From Halobellus clavatus (lineage in GTDB: Archaea; Halobacteriota; Halobacteria; Halobacteriales; Haloferacaceae), in NCBI RefSeq assembly GCF_900107195.1, contig NZ_FNPB01000009.1, positions 62,001-126,000 of the forward strand: DNA of 64,000 nt. Direction: 5' to 3'. The position numbers and the translations under genes are program-made. Shown here piece by piece: positions 9,840 through 18,278 of the stretch. The notes under the pieces are model-generated. The model saw only the letters and a program-made list of their open reading frames with translations. It did not search any database and was not told where the DNA came from. The number at the start of each line of letters is the position of its first letter. Position 1 is the first letter of the stretch.

Positions 9840-10488
9840 TCCCCTCCGTCAGGGACGATACGATGAGTCGTTCGATTCCACGTCGGAGGAGACCACCGGC
9901 TGCCGGCTGAGAGATGTCCAGTTCAGCGGCGACTTCGCCGAGCGTCGCGTTCCGTGGTTCCTCGAAGTACCCCGCGTCCAACGCGACGAGGAGTGCCTCT
10001 CGTTGACTGTCGGTCAACCCGGCGTCGGTAGTCCCTAGGCTGGCGTATTCGTTCACGCGCAGTAACTCAATGTCGATGTCGTGTTGTCGTGCAGTCTCCC
10101 AGAGCGCGGCTAGGTTCGCTCGTTCGGGCATCCAGACGGTAAATATCCAGGCGTTTCCGTCGTTTTCCATATCGAGTACAACACCGTTCGCGGTCGAGAT
10201 GACCGGCGAGAAGATCTTCGCTTCGTCCGTGTACTCGAAGCTATAGATCGCTTTCCCGTCTCTGGTTTCGATCACCTGTTCGAATTCGCCAACGGTGTGG
10301 TCGTTCCGCAGTCCGTCTTCGAACCGGCAGAAGTCAGATGACTCTACGCGGTAGAAGAACTTCCCCGATGTCGGGTCGGTTCCTGCCTCTGACACCGACC
10401 TGACGTTCGAACTGCTGTCGTGCGCGACGGTCTCCGTGAGCACGACGTCGGGATGCTCGATCCGCACGATCGCCTTAATATCGGTCAT
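9823..10488 (-). CDS. HTH-10 (Bat-type) transcriptional regulator
   Basis: This 221-aa protein has an N-terminal sensing region and a C-terminal HTH-10 domain (LTDSQREALLVALDAGYFEEPR...LGEVAAELDIS...LLRRGIERLI, about residues 155-215), diagnostic of haloarchaeal Bat-like regulators. The start at 10488 (MTDIKAIVRIEHPDV) is chosen because upstream residues are not conserved-looking. It lies 111 bp downstream of, and codirectional with, the DmdA-like gene and is probably its regulator or cotranscribed partner (inference). Confidence 0.9.
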   Translation of the reverse strand: MTDIKAIVRIEHPDVVLTETVAHDSSSNVRSVSEAGTDPTSGKFFYRVESSDFCRFEDGLRNDHTVGEFEQVIETRDGKAIYSFEYTDEAKIFSPVISTANGVVLDMENDGNAWIFTVWMPERANLAALWETARQHDIDIELLRVNEYASLGTTDAGLTDSQREALLVALDAGYFEEPRNATLGEVAAELDISQPAAGGLLRRGIERLIVSSLTEGSDRTD

Positions 10489-10599
10489 CGTTCCGTGAGG
10501 TAGGCGGTTTGCGTATATGGCCGTTCGCAATCGGCTGGGTTTGGCGTGGTCGGCATTTACGATCGGTATCGTAGCACTGCATCTTGAGAGACCCGGCTC

Positions 10600-11967
10600 T
10601 CACTCCTCCGTATCGTCCTCGGCGTGAATCTTGGCTTGTTCGCGAGCACTGGGATTGGCCGACTCTTTGAACGGGACCTTCGCTACTGTCGCATAGACGG
10701 GTTCGTCGGGCTCCTCGGCGTACTCGTCCGGGAGGTGGACCGCGAACTCCAGGTCCAGATTCGCGTCGTATATCGAGTCGTCGAGGGGGGTGTCGGTCTC
10801 GGCCTGCAGTTTTGCCGCTGGCACGAATCCGAGGCCGATGTTGGCCTCGAGGCCCGGATTCCACCCCGCCGAGGTCAGATAGCCACACTCCTCGCCCGTC
10901 TCCGGGTCCGAGATGAGCCAGAAGTCCGAGGCCCATTCGAGGATCGGCTCCCCGGCCATTTTCAGCCCGACCAGTTTGTGCGTGAACGGGAACGCTCCGT
11001 CTTTGATACGTTCCTTCTGGCGTTCCAGTTCGGCTTTGCCGATGTAGTCGGCGCTCTTGTCGTCGGGGACCTGATAGCCGAGGTTGACCTGGAACGGCGA
11101 CGTCTCGTGGTCCATATCCTGCCCCAGCGACAGGATGCCGGCGGCGATCCGTCGCCGACCGTTGACCGGCGTCGCGGCACCGCCGTGCTGCTTGACCGTT
11201 TCGAGTACCGGATTCCACACCGCTTCGGCGTTCGTCGTCGCCTCGCGGACGTATATCTCGAACCCCGCCTCGCCGGAGAAGCCCGTCTGGCTCACCAGCA
11301 CCGGGACGTCGTTGATCGTCGCCTCCAGCAGTCCGTAGTACGGCACGTCTTCGACCGCGGCGTCGATGAGCGACTCGATCACGTCTGGCGACTTCGGTCC
11401 CTGGACCTGCATCGGGGAGACGTCGATCTCGTCGATCTCCACGTCGAAGTCGTTGCCGACGGTAACTCCTTGCAACCACTGCAGTAGGTCCGAGTCGGCG
11501 ATAGAGAACCAGAACTCGTCGTCCTCGGGTCGGAGCAGGACGAAGTCGTTGAGGATGCCTCCATCGTAGTTGCAACAGATGGCGTACTTGCCGCGCATCG
11601 GCTCGATATCGGTCGCATCCCGCGTGATGACGTAGTCGACGAACGACTCGGCGTCGGGGCCCTTGACGCGAATCTGGCGCTCGACTGCGACGTCCCATAG
11701 CGCCACGTCGTTGACCAGCAGGTCGTACTCGGCTTCCGAGCCCCCGTCTTCGGGATCAATGAAGGCCCGAGGATGATACATATGGTTGTACACGGTCGCC
11801 TTGTGACAGCCTTCCTCGACGGAGAGGTGCCAAAAGGGCGACTTCCGGACCCGCGTCGAGACCACGAGATCGATGTCCGCGTCGCCCGTCTGACGCAGGT
11901 TCCTGGGGACGGTGCGGTCCGACTGGTCCACGCTCGGGTGGTTCGTATGGTGGTTTTTTCCAGACAT
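10600..11967 (-). CDS. DmdA-like folate-dependent demethylase (GcvT family)
   Basis: This 455-aa protein is of the aminomethyltransferase (GcvT) fold. Stretches such as TVYNHMYHPRAF, LWDVAVERQIRVKGPDA, YDGGILNDFVLLRP, FWFSIADSDLLQW, PMQVQGPKS and QTGFSGEAGFEIYV match the layout of dimethylsulfoniopropionate demethylase DmdA better than glycine-cleavage GcvT, which is separately present at 34814-35911. DmdA moves a methyl group from DMSP to tetrahydrofolate. The length exceeds bacterial DmdA (about 370 aa) by a longer N terminus and an acidic tail. A 49-aa gene ends 6 bp upstream and an HTH-10 regulator follows. The substrate could be DMSP or another methylated osmolyte; the family is sure, the substrate is not. 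Confidence 0.85.
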   Translation of the reverse strand: MSGKNHHTNHPSVDQSDRTVPRNLRQTGDADIDLVVSTRVRKSPFWHLSVEEGCHKATVYNHMYHPRAFIDPEDGGSEAEYDLLVNDVALWDVAVERQIRVKGPDAESFVDYVITRDATDIEPMRGKYAICCNYDGGILNDFVLLRPEDDEFWFSIADSDLLQWLQGVTVGNDFDVEIDEIDVSPMQVQGPKSPDVIESLIDAAVEDVPYYGLLEATINDVPVLVSQTGFSGEAGFEIYVREATTNAEAVWNPVLETVKQHGGAATPVNGRRRIAAGILSLGQDMDHETSPFQVNLGYQVPDDKSADYIGKAELERQKERIKDGAFPFTHKLVGLKMAGEPILEWASDFWLISDPETGEECGYLTSAGWNPGLEANIGLGFVPAAKLQAETDTPLDDSIYDANLDLEFAVHLPDEYAEEPDEPVYATVAKVPFKESANPSAREQAKIHAEDDTEE

Positions 11968-11973
11968 TACGAT

Positions 11974-12123
11974 CTATTTCGGTGGTTCTACGGCGTGGTT
12001 GAACAGGTATTCCCAGAGTCGCGTCAGCCGACTAGTTTCGCCCGACGGGGTGACCCCAGCTGGGAGATAGAGTTCTACGTCGGTTGTGCTGTCCCGGTCG
12101 TCGGCGTGGGTTTTCGCTGTCAT
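11974..12123 (-). CDS. 49-aa protein immediately upstream of the DmdA-like gene
   Basis: This complete 49-aa frame (ATG at 12123, TAG at 11974-11976) ends 6 bp before the DmdA-like start, so the two must share a transcript. It begins MTAKTHADDRDSTTDVELYL and ends in an aromatic, helix-like segment (RLTRLWEYLFNHAVEP). The acidic composition and tight spacing support a real gene. No known family is recognised; a small partner or regulatory peptide of the demethylase is possible (inference). Confidence 0.55.
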   Translation of the reverse strand: MTAKTHADDRDSTTDVELYLPAGVTPSGETSRLTRLWEYLFNHAVEPPK

Positions 12124-12352
12124 ACGACTGAATGAACGACCCGTAACCGCATTGGTCTGTAGCTTATTCGTATAACGTGTTTATACCGGGTCCGCAGAGC
12201 CTGCGGAATCTTCACCCGGTTGGGACCTCGCTGGACGAGATCGAATCGAGTGGCGGGTGGCGAACACCGAGACGACAATCATCACAGAGCACGCCGCGAG
12301 ACGGCGTTGACGCGTGTCGGAGTCGTCCCGCGCCAGTGTATCGTAGCTCTGA

Positions 12353-12586
12353 TCAGTCGTGCGCCCAATCTGTTTCTCCGTAGCTGATCCCGCAATTCCT
12401 GTTCACGCTCGGGTGCTCAAGCGGGTCCACCAGATCTTCGTGGTGATATTGGACACCGTCGATCAGTTGGCTGGCAGTTCGGAGTGTGAACTGGACTTCC
12501 CGACCGTCTGTTTCATCGATAGCACGCTCTGTCAGTTGCGTGGTCGTATTGAGAGGAGACTCGACGATATACAGAGAATAGGACAT
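12353..12586 (-). CDS. Hypothetical 77-aa protein
   Basis: The frame begins MSYSLYIVESPLNTTTQLTE and has a soluble, acidic, haloarchaeal-type composition. An AT-rich segment with TATA-like character lies directly upstream (about 12590-12620). No domain recognised. Codon use is less biased than in neighbouring core genes, in keeping with an accessory gene. Confidence 0.4.
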   Translation of the reverse strand: MSYSLYIVESPLNTTTQLTERAIDETDGREVQFTLRTASQLIDGVQYHHEDLVDPLEHPSVNRNCGISYGETDWAHD

Positions 12587-12668
12587 ATCGTAAAATATTA
12601 TTTGGTATATATTCTATCGGTAGAATACGAGTCCACGACTCCATCGGGCACAAGGCGCAAAACCGTAA

Positions 12669-12974
12669 ATGAACCACGAGAACACGTTTTCAGACCCCGT
12701 AGCCTTGTACTGGGGTAGTATCTTTCTTGCCTTTCTGTGGTTATGGCTCGGCGAGACTCGGGATCCAGATTCCGTCGTGTTTGTTGTGCTGTTTATGAAA
12801 CTTGGCGGTGGATTGGCGACGCTCTGGTTTATCGCCGAACTGGGGTCAATCGGTGAGACGCAGTTCCTGCTCAACCTTTTGTCACTAATCGCGTATCTGT
12901 TCGCGCTCGTGATTTTCGGGACAGGCATCGGTTTTAGAAATCTGTTCCGAGGCTTCTTTGCCTGGATCAGGTAG
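12669..12974 (+). CDS. Small membrane protein, three helices
   Basis: This 101-aa protein has hydrophobic segments at about residues 13-27, 37-58 and 65-90, and ends in an Arg-rich aromatic tail (FRNLFRGFFAWIR). No motif is recognised. It is divergent from the 77-aa gene at 12353-12586, sharing the AT-rich promoter region 12590-12665. Confidence 0.55.
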   Translation: MNHENTFSDPVALYWGSIFLAFLWLWLGETRDPDSVVFVVLFMKLGGGLATLWFIAELGSIGETQFLLNLLSLIAYLFALVIFGTGIGFRNLFRGFFAWIR

Positions 12975-13117
12975 TACTCGCAATGGTACGGCTGATTCGG
13001 TGACTGCAGTCAGAGGGAAGTGAGACAAATCGTTCAGTATCGACGTTCCACGCCATCTCCCATCTGGCAGGTATTTACTCCGGATATCACAGGAATAGAC
13101 TCCTGAGTACAGCGGAA

Positions 13118-13290
13118 TCAGTCAGCGTTCGCCACCGACCACTGGTCGATGGTCGTTTCTGCGGAAGCGACGTACGTTCGTACCGCATAGAATGCGATGG
13201 CGTAGACGCCGTAAGCAACCGACCTCACGGCGACCATTCCGATCGAAAAAGTCCCGACTGAGACGCCCCACAGAGAGTATCCCAGCCATC
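13118..13290 (-). pseudogene. Remnant of the FSVGVF-repeat membrane protein family
   Basis: The C-terminal 55 residues of this minus-strand frame (GVSVGTFSIGMVAVRSVAYG..., then YAIAFYAVRTYV) align with the end of the repeat protein at 141-482 (FSIGIFAVGPFAFGMYALGF, then YAVHQY). Upstream the frame loses the hydrophobic repeat pattern and becomes Arg-rich shadow sequence, so only a 3' fragment remains. Confidence 0.5.
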
Positions 13291-14175
13291 GACAACACCA
13301 ACGCAATCCCAAAGGCAAGCGCACCGCTACCTCCTGGGTATCGAGATGGTCGGTGAGTATCAGATCAACGTATTGGGCGTCGGTGAGAATATGAGCGGCT
13401 TTGTCTGTCCGAGTTACGGAAACGCTTATTCGATCCTCAGTGAAGACGGGGGCGACCGCAGGCCGACGCGGTCGATGTCCCCTGCCTCGGATCGCTTCCG
13501 CTGGATCAGGCGATCGGTGTGAGCGCTGAGGACGGCGAGCCGATCGTTTGTCAGGACACCGCGGAGACCGCAGACGCATTCGAAGCCCTCGCGGCGACGG
13601 TCGCGAACAAAGTCGGTGTGCTGCAACGCCACCATCACCAGACTGCAACTGACGGTGGTGAATACCATCCCCGCGGGGCGGATATCGATGACAGCTCCGA
13701 ACTCCAAGCGTCAGTGCGAGTCAGCGACCTCGAGGAGGGATTCGGCGCCGCTGACAACGCAGGGTCCAGCATCCCGGCGGCGAAATGCTGCGTCGGCGTG
13801 ATTGTCGGCGAGCGGGCAGTCCGATCGGCGCTCGACGGGAAGCCTCCAACGTTCCTTCACCTGTGGTGCGGTAGGCTTTCAGAACAACGCCACCGTGACG
13901 CGATATCGAGCGCGTGTCGCGGCGGGAAGCGTCGTCCTGAGCGCGGCCGCGACGATTTCACCCCTGCCTCGTTTATTACAGAATAATTACAAAAAGATGA
14001 TTGAGTGAATAGCGGGAGCAACGCTATCAAAAGCCAATCGCGACGAGATACGCGCTACCTGCCGGTGAATCACTCAACCGTGCTTTTGAAACAACGTCGG
14101 TAATATATAATAAATTCGATAACTCTTATACAGTAGTGAGCCGACGTCCTAGGTGCGACCGACGGAGGTCACACG
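13291..14175. other. Decayed intergenic region, no intact gene
   Basis: A minus-strand frame at 13426-13707 (M-E-F-G-A-V-I-D-I-R-P-A-G-M start) could be a gene fragment, but I recognise no family and it is interrupted. Other frames are shadow-like. Around 13980-14130 the DNA turns AT-rich (ATTACAAAAAGATG, TAATATATAATAAATTCG) and probably carries the promoter of the following small ORF/membrane-protein pair. Confidence 0.35.
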
Positions 14176-14274
14176 ATGAACCCGAACGAACTGACTGGCT
14201 CGAACGAACCGGGCCGAACCGTGATCGCACTGGACACCAGACAGAGCAGCACTAAACTGGGGGTGGACCGATGA
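14176..14274 (+). CDS. 32-aa leader ORF coupled to the membrane protein gene
   Basis: The ATG at 14176 is preceded by a strong Shine-Dalgarno sequence (GGAGGTCACACG before the ATG). The frame encodes 32 residues, and its TGA overlaps the ATG of the downstream gene in an ATGA arrangement (14271-14274). Good ribosome binding plus coupling suggests it is translated, perhaps only to deliver ribosomes to the membrane protein gene. The peptide (MNPNELTGSNEPGRTVIALD...) has no recognisable motif. Confidence 0.5.
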   Translation: MNPNELTGSNEPGRTVIALDTRQSSTKLGVDR

Positions 14275-14939
14275 CAGACACCCACTCGACGACGAAGGGA
14301 GCGGCCCCCGAGAATCCATCACGGGGGTATGTACAGTGGCTCGTCCTCGTGGCGACGCCGATACTCCTCGGCGCGCTGTTCCTGATCCATCCCGACGGCA
14401 GCGGCGGCCTGCACGGACTCCGTTCCTCGGCAGGGACGTGGCTGTACCTGCACGTCGCTATGCTGCCGCTCCTCGGCTCGCTGGGCGTGGCGTTTTACGT
14501 GTTGTTGGACGGCTACGAGGGGACCGTCGCCGCGGTCGGGCGGGCCGGTGTCGTCATATATATGACGTTCTACATCGCCTTCGAGGCCATCGCCGGAATC
14601 GCGAACGGACTGCTAGTACACGGGACACACACGCTGGCGGCCGAACACCAGAAGGGCATCGCAGCGGCGGTCGATGCACTCGCTGTCCCCTCGATGGCAC
14701 TGGGGATGCTCGGAAGCCTCGGCGCACTCCTGGCGGTCGGTGCCATCGGCATCCTCCTGCGTCGGTCGGGTGCACCGATGGTCCCGGTCGTCTTGCTCGG
14801 CGGCGCGCCGTTCGCCACGGTGTTCCACGCCGGGACTCCGCTGGATGCGGTCGGTATGGGACTGTTCCTCGCTGGCGTGGTCTGGATCGAGTTGCGCTGG
14901 CGCAGCGGCGATGAGCACCACGCCACACAAGCGACCTGA
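14271..14939 (+). CDS. Six-helix integral membrane protein
   Basis: This 222-aa protein has hydrophobic segments at about residues 23-41, 60-80, 90-115, 138-162, 170-185 and 190-207. The start at 14271 overlaps the stop of the 32-aa leader ORF. It lies in a cluster of membrane proteins and HTH regulators (14-18 kb). No catalytic motif; a His-containing loop between helices 3 and 4 is the only distinctive feature. Function unknown. Confidence 0.8.
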   Translation: MTDTHSTTKGAAPENPSRGYVQWLVLVATPILLGALFLIHPDGSGGLHGLRSSAGTWLYLHVAMLPLLGSLGVAFYVLLDGYEGTVAAVGRAGVVIYMTFYIAFEAIAGIANGLLVHGTHTLAAEHQKGIAAAVDALAVPSMALGMLGSLGALLAVGAIGILLRRSGAPMVPVVLLGGAPFATVFHAGTPLDAVGMGLFLAGVVWIELRWRSGDEHHATQAT

Positions 14940-15169
14940 ACGCCCGCGACGACGTTGTGAGCACGTCACGATTCACCTGCGGATTCCGATTTCAGTCCGT
15001 ACCGACAGGGCCAACGCGGTATTCCTCACTGAGAATCTTCGGCACGCCTGCGCCTCGCATCGGTGCCTTGGGACTCGAACGCCCGTGCGAGTCTCCGACG
15101 TTCCAGCGGGGAGTCGGCGGCTCCGAGAAGCGGGCCTATCTTCATTGTCTTGCCACGAGATCATCTCGT

Positions 15170-16096
15170 ATGGACACCGAGCGGACAGCGACCGAGGTTT
15201 TCGGGCTGCTGGCCGACGAGATCCGACTCGACATTCTCCGCACCGTCGCCAGGGCACAACAGGGGAATCGAACGACAGGAGTCGCGAAGCTGTCCTTTTC
15301 GGAGATCTACGACCGTGTCAATGTCGATAGCACGTCCAAGTTCTCATACCATCTCGGAGAACTGACCGGGACGTTCCTCAGAAAGCACGAGGACGGCTAT
15401 GGATTCACCCACGCGGGCGAGCGCCTGGTCCGGTTCATCCTGGCCGAGAACTACCAGCAACCATCGGACATCGGCACGATCGAGACGGACGGCATCTGCC
15501 TCCACTGTGGGGAGTCAGGTCTCCGGGCGGCGATTCAGGATCAGTACTTCCTGCTTCAGTGTCCAGCCTGTGAGCGACCGAACTTCTCGTACACAGTTAC
15601 GCCCGCGCAGGTGCAGGCACACGACGGTGGTGCCCTGATCGACGCCGTCACGTGGGCGCTGGTTGGGGACATCCTCAAGATGCGCGAAGGGGTCTGTCCG
15701 GACTGTGCCGGCCGCATCCACACAGAGGTGATACCTGTGAGCGACCAACCGCTCGCTGACACGGATCCGGCATCGTTTGCGACGAGCAGCGAGTGCCAGC
15801 AGTGCCTGCGGTTTATGAGTCTCCCGCTCACACACGCGGCTGCGTACCACCCCGAGTCGGTTGCGTTCCACTGGGAGCACGGCGTCGACATTATGGGGAC
15901 GGGAATGTGGGAGTTCCACCGCTACCTCCACGACGGGCAGTGGACCGCCGAGCAGGTGGGAACCGACCCCCAGGAGTACCGCATCGAATTCCGGCGTGAG
16001 GACGCAACGCTCAATGTGCACCTCGACGAGAATGCCACAGTGACACGAACCGAGCGCGTCCTGCGGAGAGACCAGGGGGACCGTCGGACCGGCTGA
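15170..16096 (+). CDS. ArsR-like winged-helix regulator with zinc-ribbon-like CxxC pairs
   Basis: This 308-aa protein begins MDTERTATEVFGLLADEIRLDILRTV, an ArsR-type winged helix (residues about 1-85), common in haloarchaeal regulators. The C-terminal part carries CLHCG, CPAC, CPDC and CQQC, probable metal-binding knuckles. The ATG at 15170 places the HTH at the N terminus; the longer upstream frame is not protein-like. It may regulate the adjacent membrane protein gene at 14271. Effector unknown. Confidence 0.85.
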   Translation: MDTERTATEVFGLLADEIRLDILRTVARAQQGNRTTGVAKLSFSEIYDRVNVDSTSKFSYHLGELTGTFLRKHEDGYGFTHAGERLVRFILAENYQQPSDIGTIETDGICLHCGESGLRAAIQDQYFLLQCPACERPNFSYTVTPAQVQAHDGGALIDAVTWALVGDILKMREGVCPDCAGRIHTEVIPVSDQPLADTDPASFATSSECQQCLRFMSLPLTHAAAYHPESVAFHWEHGVDIMGTGMWEFHRYLHDGQWTAEQVGTDPQEYRIEFRREDATLNVHLDENATVTRTERVLRRDQGDRRTG

Positions 16097-16318
16097 GCAC
16101 CGGTGCGCGGAGTCCCGACCGATCCCGCTACCGAGGAGTTGTGATTTCGAACATCGAGTCGATCGTCTCGACGATTCAGTCGGCCCGGCTGTCGGAGGCG
16201 CTATCGAGATTTCGACCCCAAGGTACAGGACTCGGGATGTTCTATGTGCGGGCCGCTGAATCAAGCACTTGTCTCCCAGACGGATCGCCGGACCGATCAG
16301 CCGGTTCCGCGGTGGCGT

Positions 16319-16870
16319 TCACTTCCGGTCGGTGACCTGTCGTGGTGCATCGGAGCCGTCGGTCTGGCCGAGTCGGCCAGCGGCCGTCCGGCGCTGTTCC
16401 GAGGCGGGGACGATGTCGGTCCCGTCGCTGTCGGCGAGCCCGTGGGGCGGCATATTGTTGTAGACCGTTTCGTACTCGTCGGGCCGAACCACGTACGTTT
16501 CGTGCCAGATACCGACCGCGGCGTCCGCGTGGGTCCCATCCTCGTAGTACTCCTGCCAGGCGCCGAAGTGCAGTCGATCGCTGTCGCGGGCGTACTCGCG
16601 GAGGGCCTCGAAGGAATCCCAGTACTGGACGAATCCGACGTTTCGGATCCCGGGGCCGACCACTGTCCGGCTTTCGAGTAACCCCGATTCGGGATCCGAG
16701 AGCAGTTCTCGAACCATCCGCGGAGCGATCAGGAGGATCGGTAGCCAGCGATGCAGTTTCCAGAATGCGTTGATTCGGAGGCCGATGTGGAACACCACGA
16801 ACGAGTCGTCGCGTTCGGCAGCCACCCGCTGTTCGATCGGTGCGTCGGAGTCGAATCCATCGTCGCTCAT
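16319..16870 (-). CDS. DUF4188-like monooxygenase-fold protein
   Basis: This 183-aa protein contains FVVFHIGLRINAFWKLHRWLP, a GLLESRTVVGPG-type segment, VGFVQYWDSFEALREYARD and FGAWQEYY...GIWHETYVV, matching the DUF4188 family (dimeric alpha-beta barrel proteins related to heme-type monooxygenases; biochemical role unproven). The start at 16870 (MSDDGFDSD) is chosen over an upstream ATG. It is divergent from the membrane protein at 17055 with two palindromic operators in between. Confidence 0.8.
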   Translation of the reverse strand: MSDDGFDSDAPIEQRVAAERDDSFVVFHIGLRINAFWKLHRWLPILLIAPRMVRELLSDPESGLLESRTVVGPGIRNVGFVQYWDSFEALREYARDSDRLHFGAWQEYYEDGTHADAAVGIWHETYVVRPDEYETVYNNMPPHGLADSDGTDIVPASEQRRTAAGRLGQTDGSDAPRQVTDRK

Positions 16871-16907
16871 CGTCCTACTACTCCCGTGGCGATTCGGTAG
16901 GTGTTTC

Positions 16908-17019
16908 TCCAACATGTTGGATCAGCTCGCCCCGGGATATCCTCTCGCCCTCGTTTCTCAGTCAGACCGGCAGTGGGAGGTGTCGGTGATCTCGGCGGGC
17001 AGTAATCCAATATGTTGGA
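16908..17019. promoter_or_regulatory. Pair of TCCAACATGTTGGA-type operators
   Basis: A perfect 14-bp palindrome TCCAACATGTTGGA lies at 16908-16921, and a copy with one mismatch (TCCAATATGTTGGA) at 17006-17019, 98 bp apart, in the divergent promoter region between the DUF4188-like gene and the membrane protein. Dyad symmetry and duplication indicate binding of a dimeric repressor or activator, plausibly the HTH-10 or ArsR-like regulator next door (inference). Confidence 0.65.
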
Positions 17020-17054
17020 CAAAATCTGACTCCGACAGCAGACAACGTTCACAT

Positions 17055-17540
17055 ATGGGAGTCGAAGACACCCTTCCGGTCGAACTGCCGACAGACAACA
17101 CCAGTCTCACGCGGGCGTTCTACGTGTTCGTCCTGGTGCCGACAGTGCTGGGAGCGGCCCACCACGTCGATCACATCATCCGTGGCAACCACGTTGGCTG
17201 GCCACTCACGCCGGACGTCAACCCGTTCACCTACAGCCTCGCCATCTACCCGCTGCTGGCGATCAGCCTGTACCTGACACTGACTAGGCGCGTCGAGGCG
17301 CGGTACTGGGCCGGCTTCTTCGCTCTCAGCGCCGGGATGCTCGCGTACTTTCACATCAGTCCGTGGGCGGTCGAACCACCACAGGACGTGATGGTGCCGT
17401 ACGCGAATCCCGTGTTCGGCTACCTGGCGTTCGGAATCGTGCTCGCGCTCATCGCCTCGGTCGTCGTCGGATCGCTGTACGGGGCCTTCCTGTGGTACCG
17501 AGCGGCGCGCCGACCGGACACGTCGGAGACAGCGTCGTGA
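17055..17540 (+). CDS. Four-helix membrane protein with HHVDH motif
   Basis: This 161-aa protein has four hydrophobic segments (about residues 20-35, 60-78, 85-103 and 122-150) and a polar AAHHVDHIIRGNHVGWPLTP loop after the first helix with four clustered histidines that could bind metal or haem. It is divergent from the DUF4188-like gene and followed by an HTH-10 regulator, suggesting one regulated unit. Function unknown. Confidence 0.8.
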   Translation: MGVEDTLPVELPTDNTSLTRAFYVFVLVPTVLGAAHHVDHIIRGNHVGWPLTPDVNPFTYSLAIYPLLAISLYLTLTRRVEARYWAGFFALSAGMLAYFHISPWAVEPPQDVMVPYANPVFGYLAFGIVLALIASVVVGSLYGAFLWYRAARRPDTSETAS

Positions 17541-17591
17541 AGTCAGATATCCCGAGGCAGGGCCCACCGCGATAGTTTTATTCAGTCAGAC

Positions 17592-17607
17592 GTTGCACTC
17601 GTGCAAC
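17592..17607. promoter_or_regulatory. GTTGCAC-N2-GTGCAAC operator upstream of HTH-10 gene
   Basis: Perfect 7-bp arms with a 2-bp spacer lie 42 bp before the ATG at 17649 and just after a TATA-like GTTTTATTCAG (about 17575-17585). The position at or just after the expected transcription start fits autorepression by the regulator encoded downstream (inference). Confidence 0.5.
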
Positions 17608-17648
17608 ATATTGGCGCCTCGACAGCGAGAACCCACGGGGAGGTGGCG

Positions 17649-18278
17649 ATGATCCGGGCACGCTTCCGTATGACCCTGGCCGAGGACCTGTGGGTCTCCG
17701 AGGTGTCGACGTCGTTCCCGGAGGCGACACTTCGTCTGCTGACTGGGGTTCCGAAGGGCGATCGGGCACTCGAACTGGGAGAGGTTCGCGCCGAGAACGC
17801 CGGAACCGTCGCCGATGCCATCCGAAACCACCAGGACGTCGTCGCGTACGATCAGGTGTTCGCTGGTGACCGACGGGTGGTCGCGCAGTACGAGGCCGAC
17901 GAGAAGAGCCTCTATGAGTTCCTCTGGGCCTCCTCGCTTCCCCCCGAGTTCCCCATCGTCGTGGAAAACGGCGAGATGGAGTTCGACCTGACCGCGACCC
18001 AGGCACAGTTCGACGCGTTCGGCTCGGCACTCGACGAGCGGGGACGGCAGTACGAACTGTTGACGCTCGTCCATACCGACGAACGAGACGGCCTGTTGAC
18101 CGACCATCAGCGGGAGTACCTGACAGCGGCCCACCGCCGCGGGTACTTCGACGTGCCGCGGGAGTGCACGCTCGCGGAGTTGGCCGATGCGCTGGGCGTC
18201 GACAAGTCGACAGTCAGCGTGACACTCCGGCGCGGAACCGAGCGTGTCGTCGGTCAGTTCCTGGTCGGTCGGGACTGA
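17649..18278 (+). CDS. HTH-10 (Bat-type) transcriptional regulator
   Basis: This 209-aa protein begins MIRARFRMTLAEDLWVSEVS, typical of the N-terminal bacterioopsin-activator-like domain, and ends with the HTH-10 domain (LTDHQREYLTAAHRRGYFDVPRE...LADALGVDKSTVSVTLRRGTERVV, about residues 155-205). The ATG at 17649 is preferred over a GTG at 17601 because of a GGAGGTGG ribosome-binding site just upstream. It probably controls the 17055 membrane protein and itself. Confidence 0.92.
   Translation: MIRARFRMTLAEDLWVSEVSTSFPEATLRLLTGVPKGDRALELGEVRAENAGTVADAIRNHQDVVAYDQVFAGDRRVVAQYEADEKSLYEFLWASSLPPEFPIVVENGEMEFDLTATQAQFDAFGSALDERGRQYELLTLVHTDERDGLLTDHQREYLTAAHRRGYFDVPRECTLAELADALGVDKSTVSVTLRRGTERVVGQFLVGRD

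Noticed and set aside
9547-10038. Plus-strand 163-codon frame
   Set aside because: Lies opposite the better-supported HTH-10 gene and small coupled frame; composition is Ser/Arg-rich shadow sequence.
13426-13707. Minus-strand 93-codon frame
   Set aside because: Has a plausible N terminus, but no recognised domain and the region is clearly decayed; mentioned only in the gap description.
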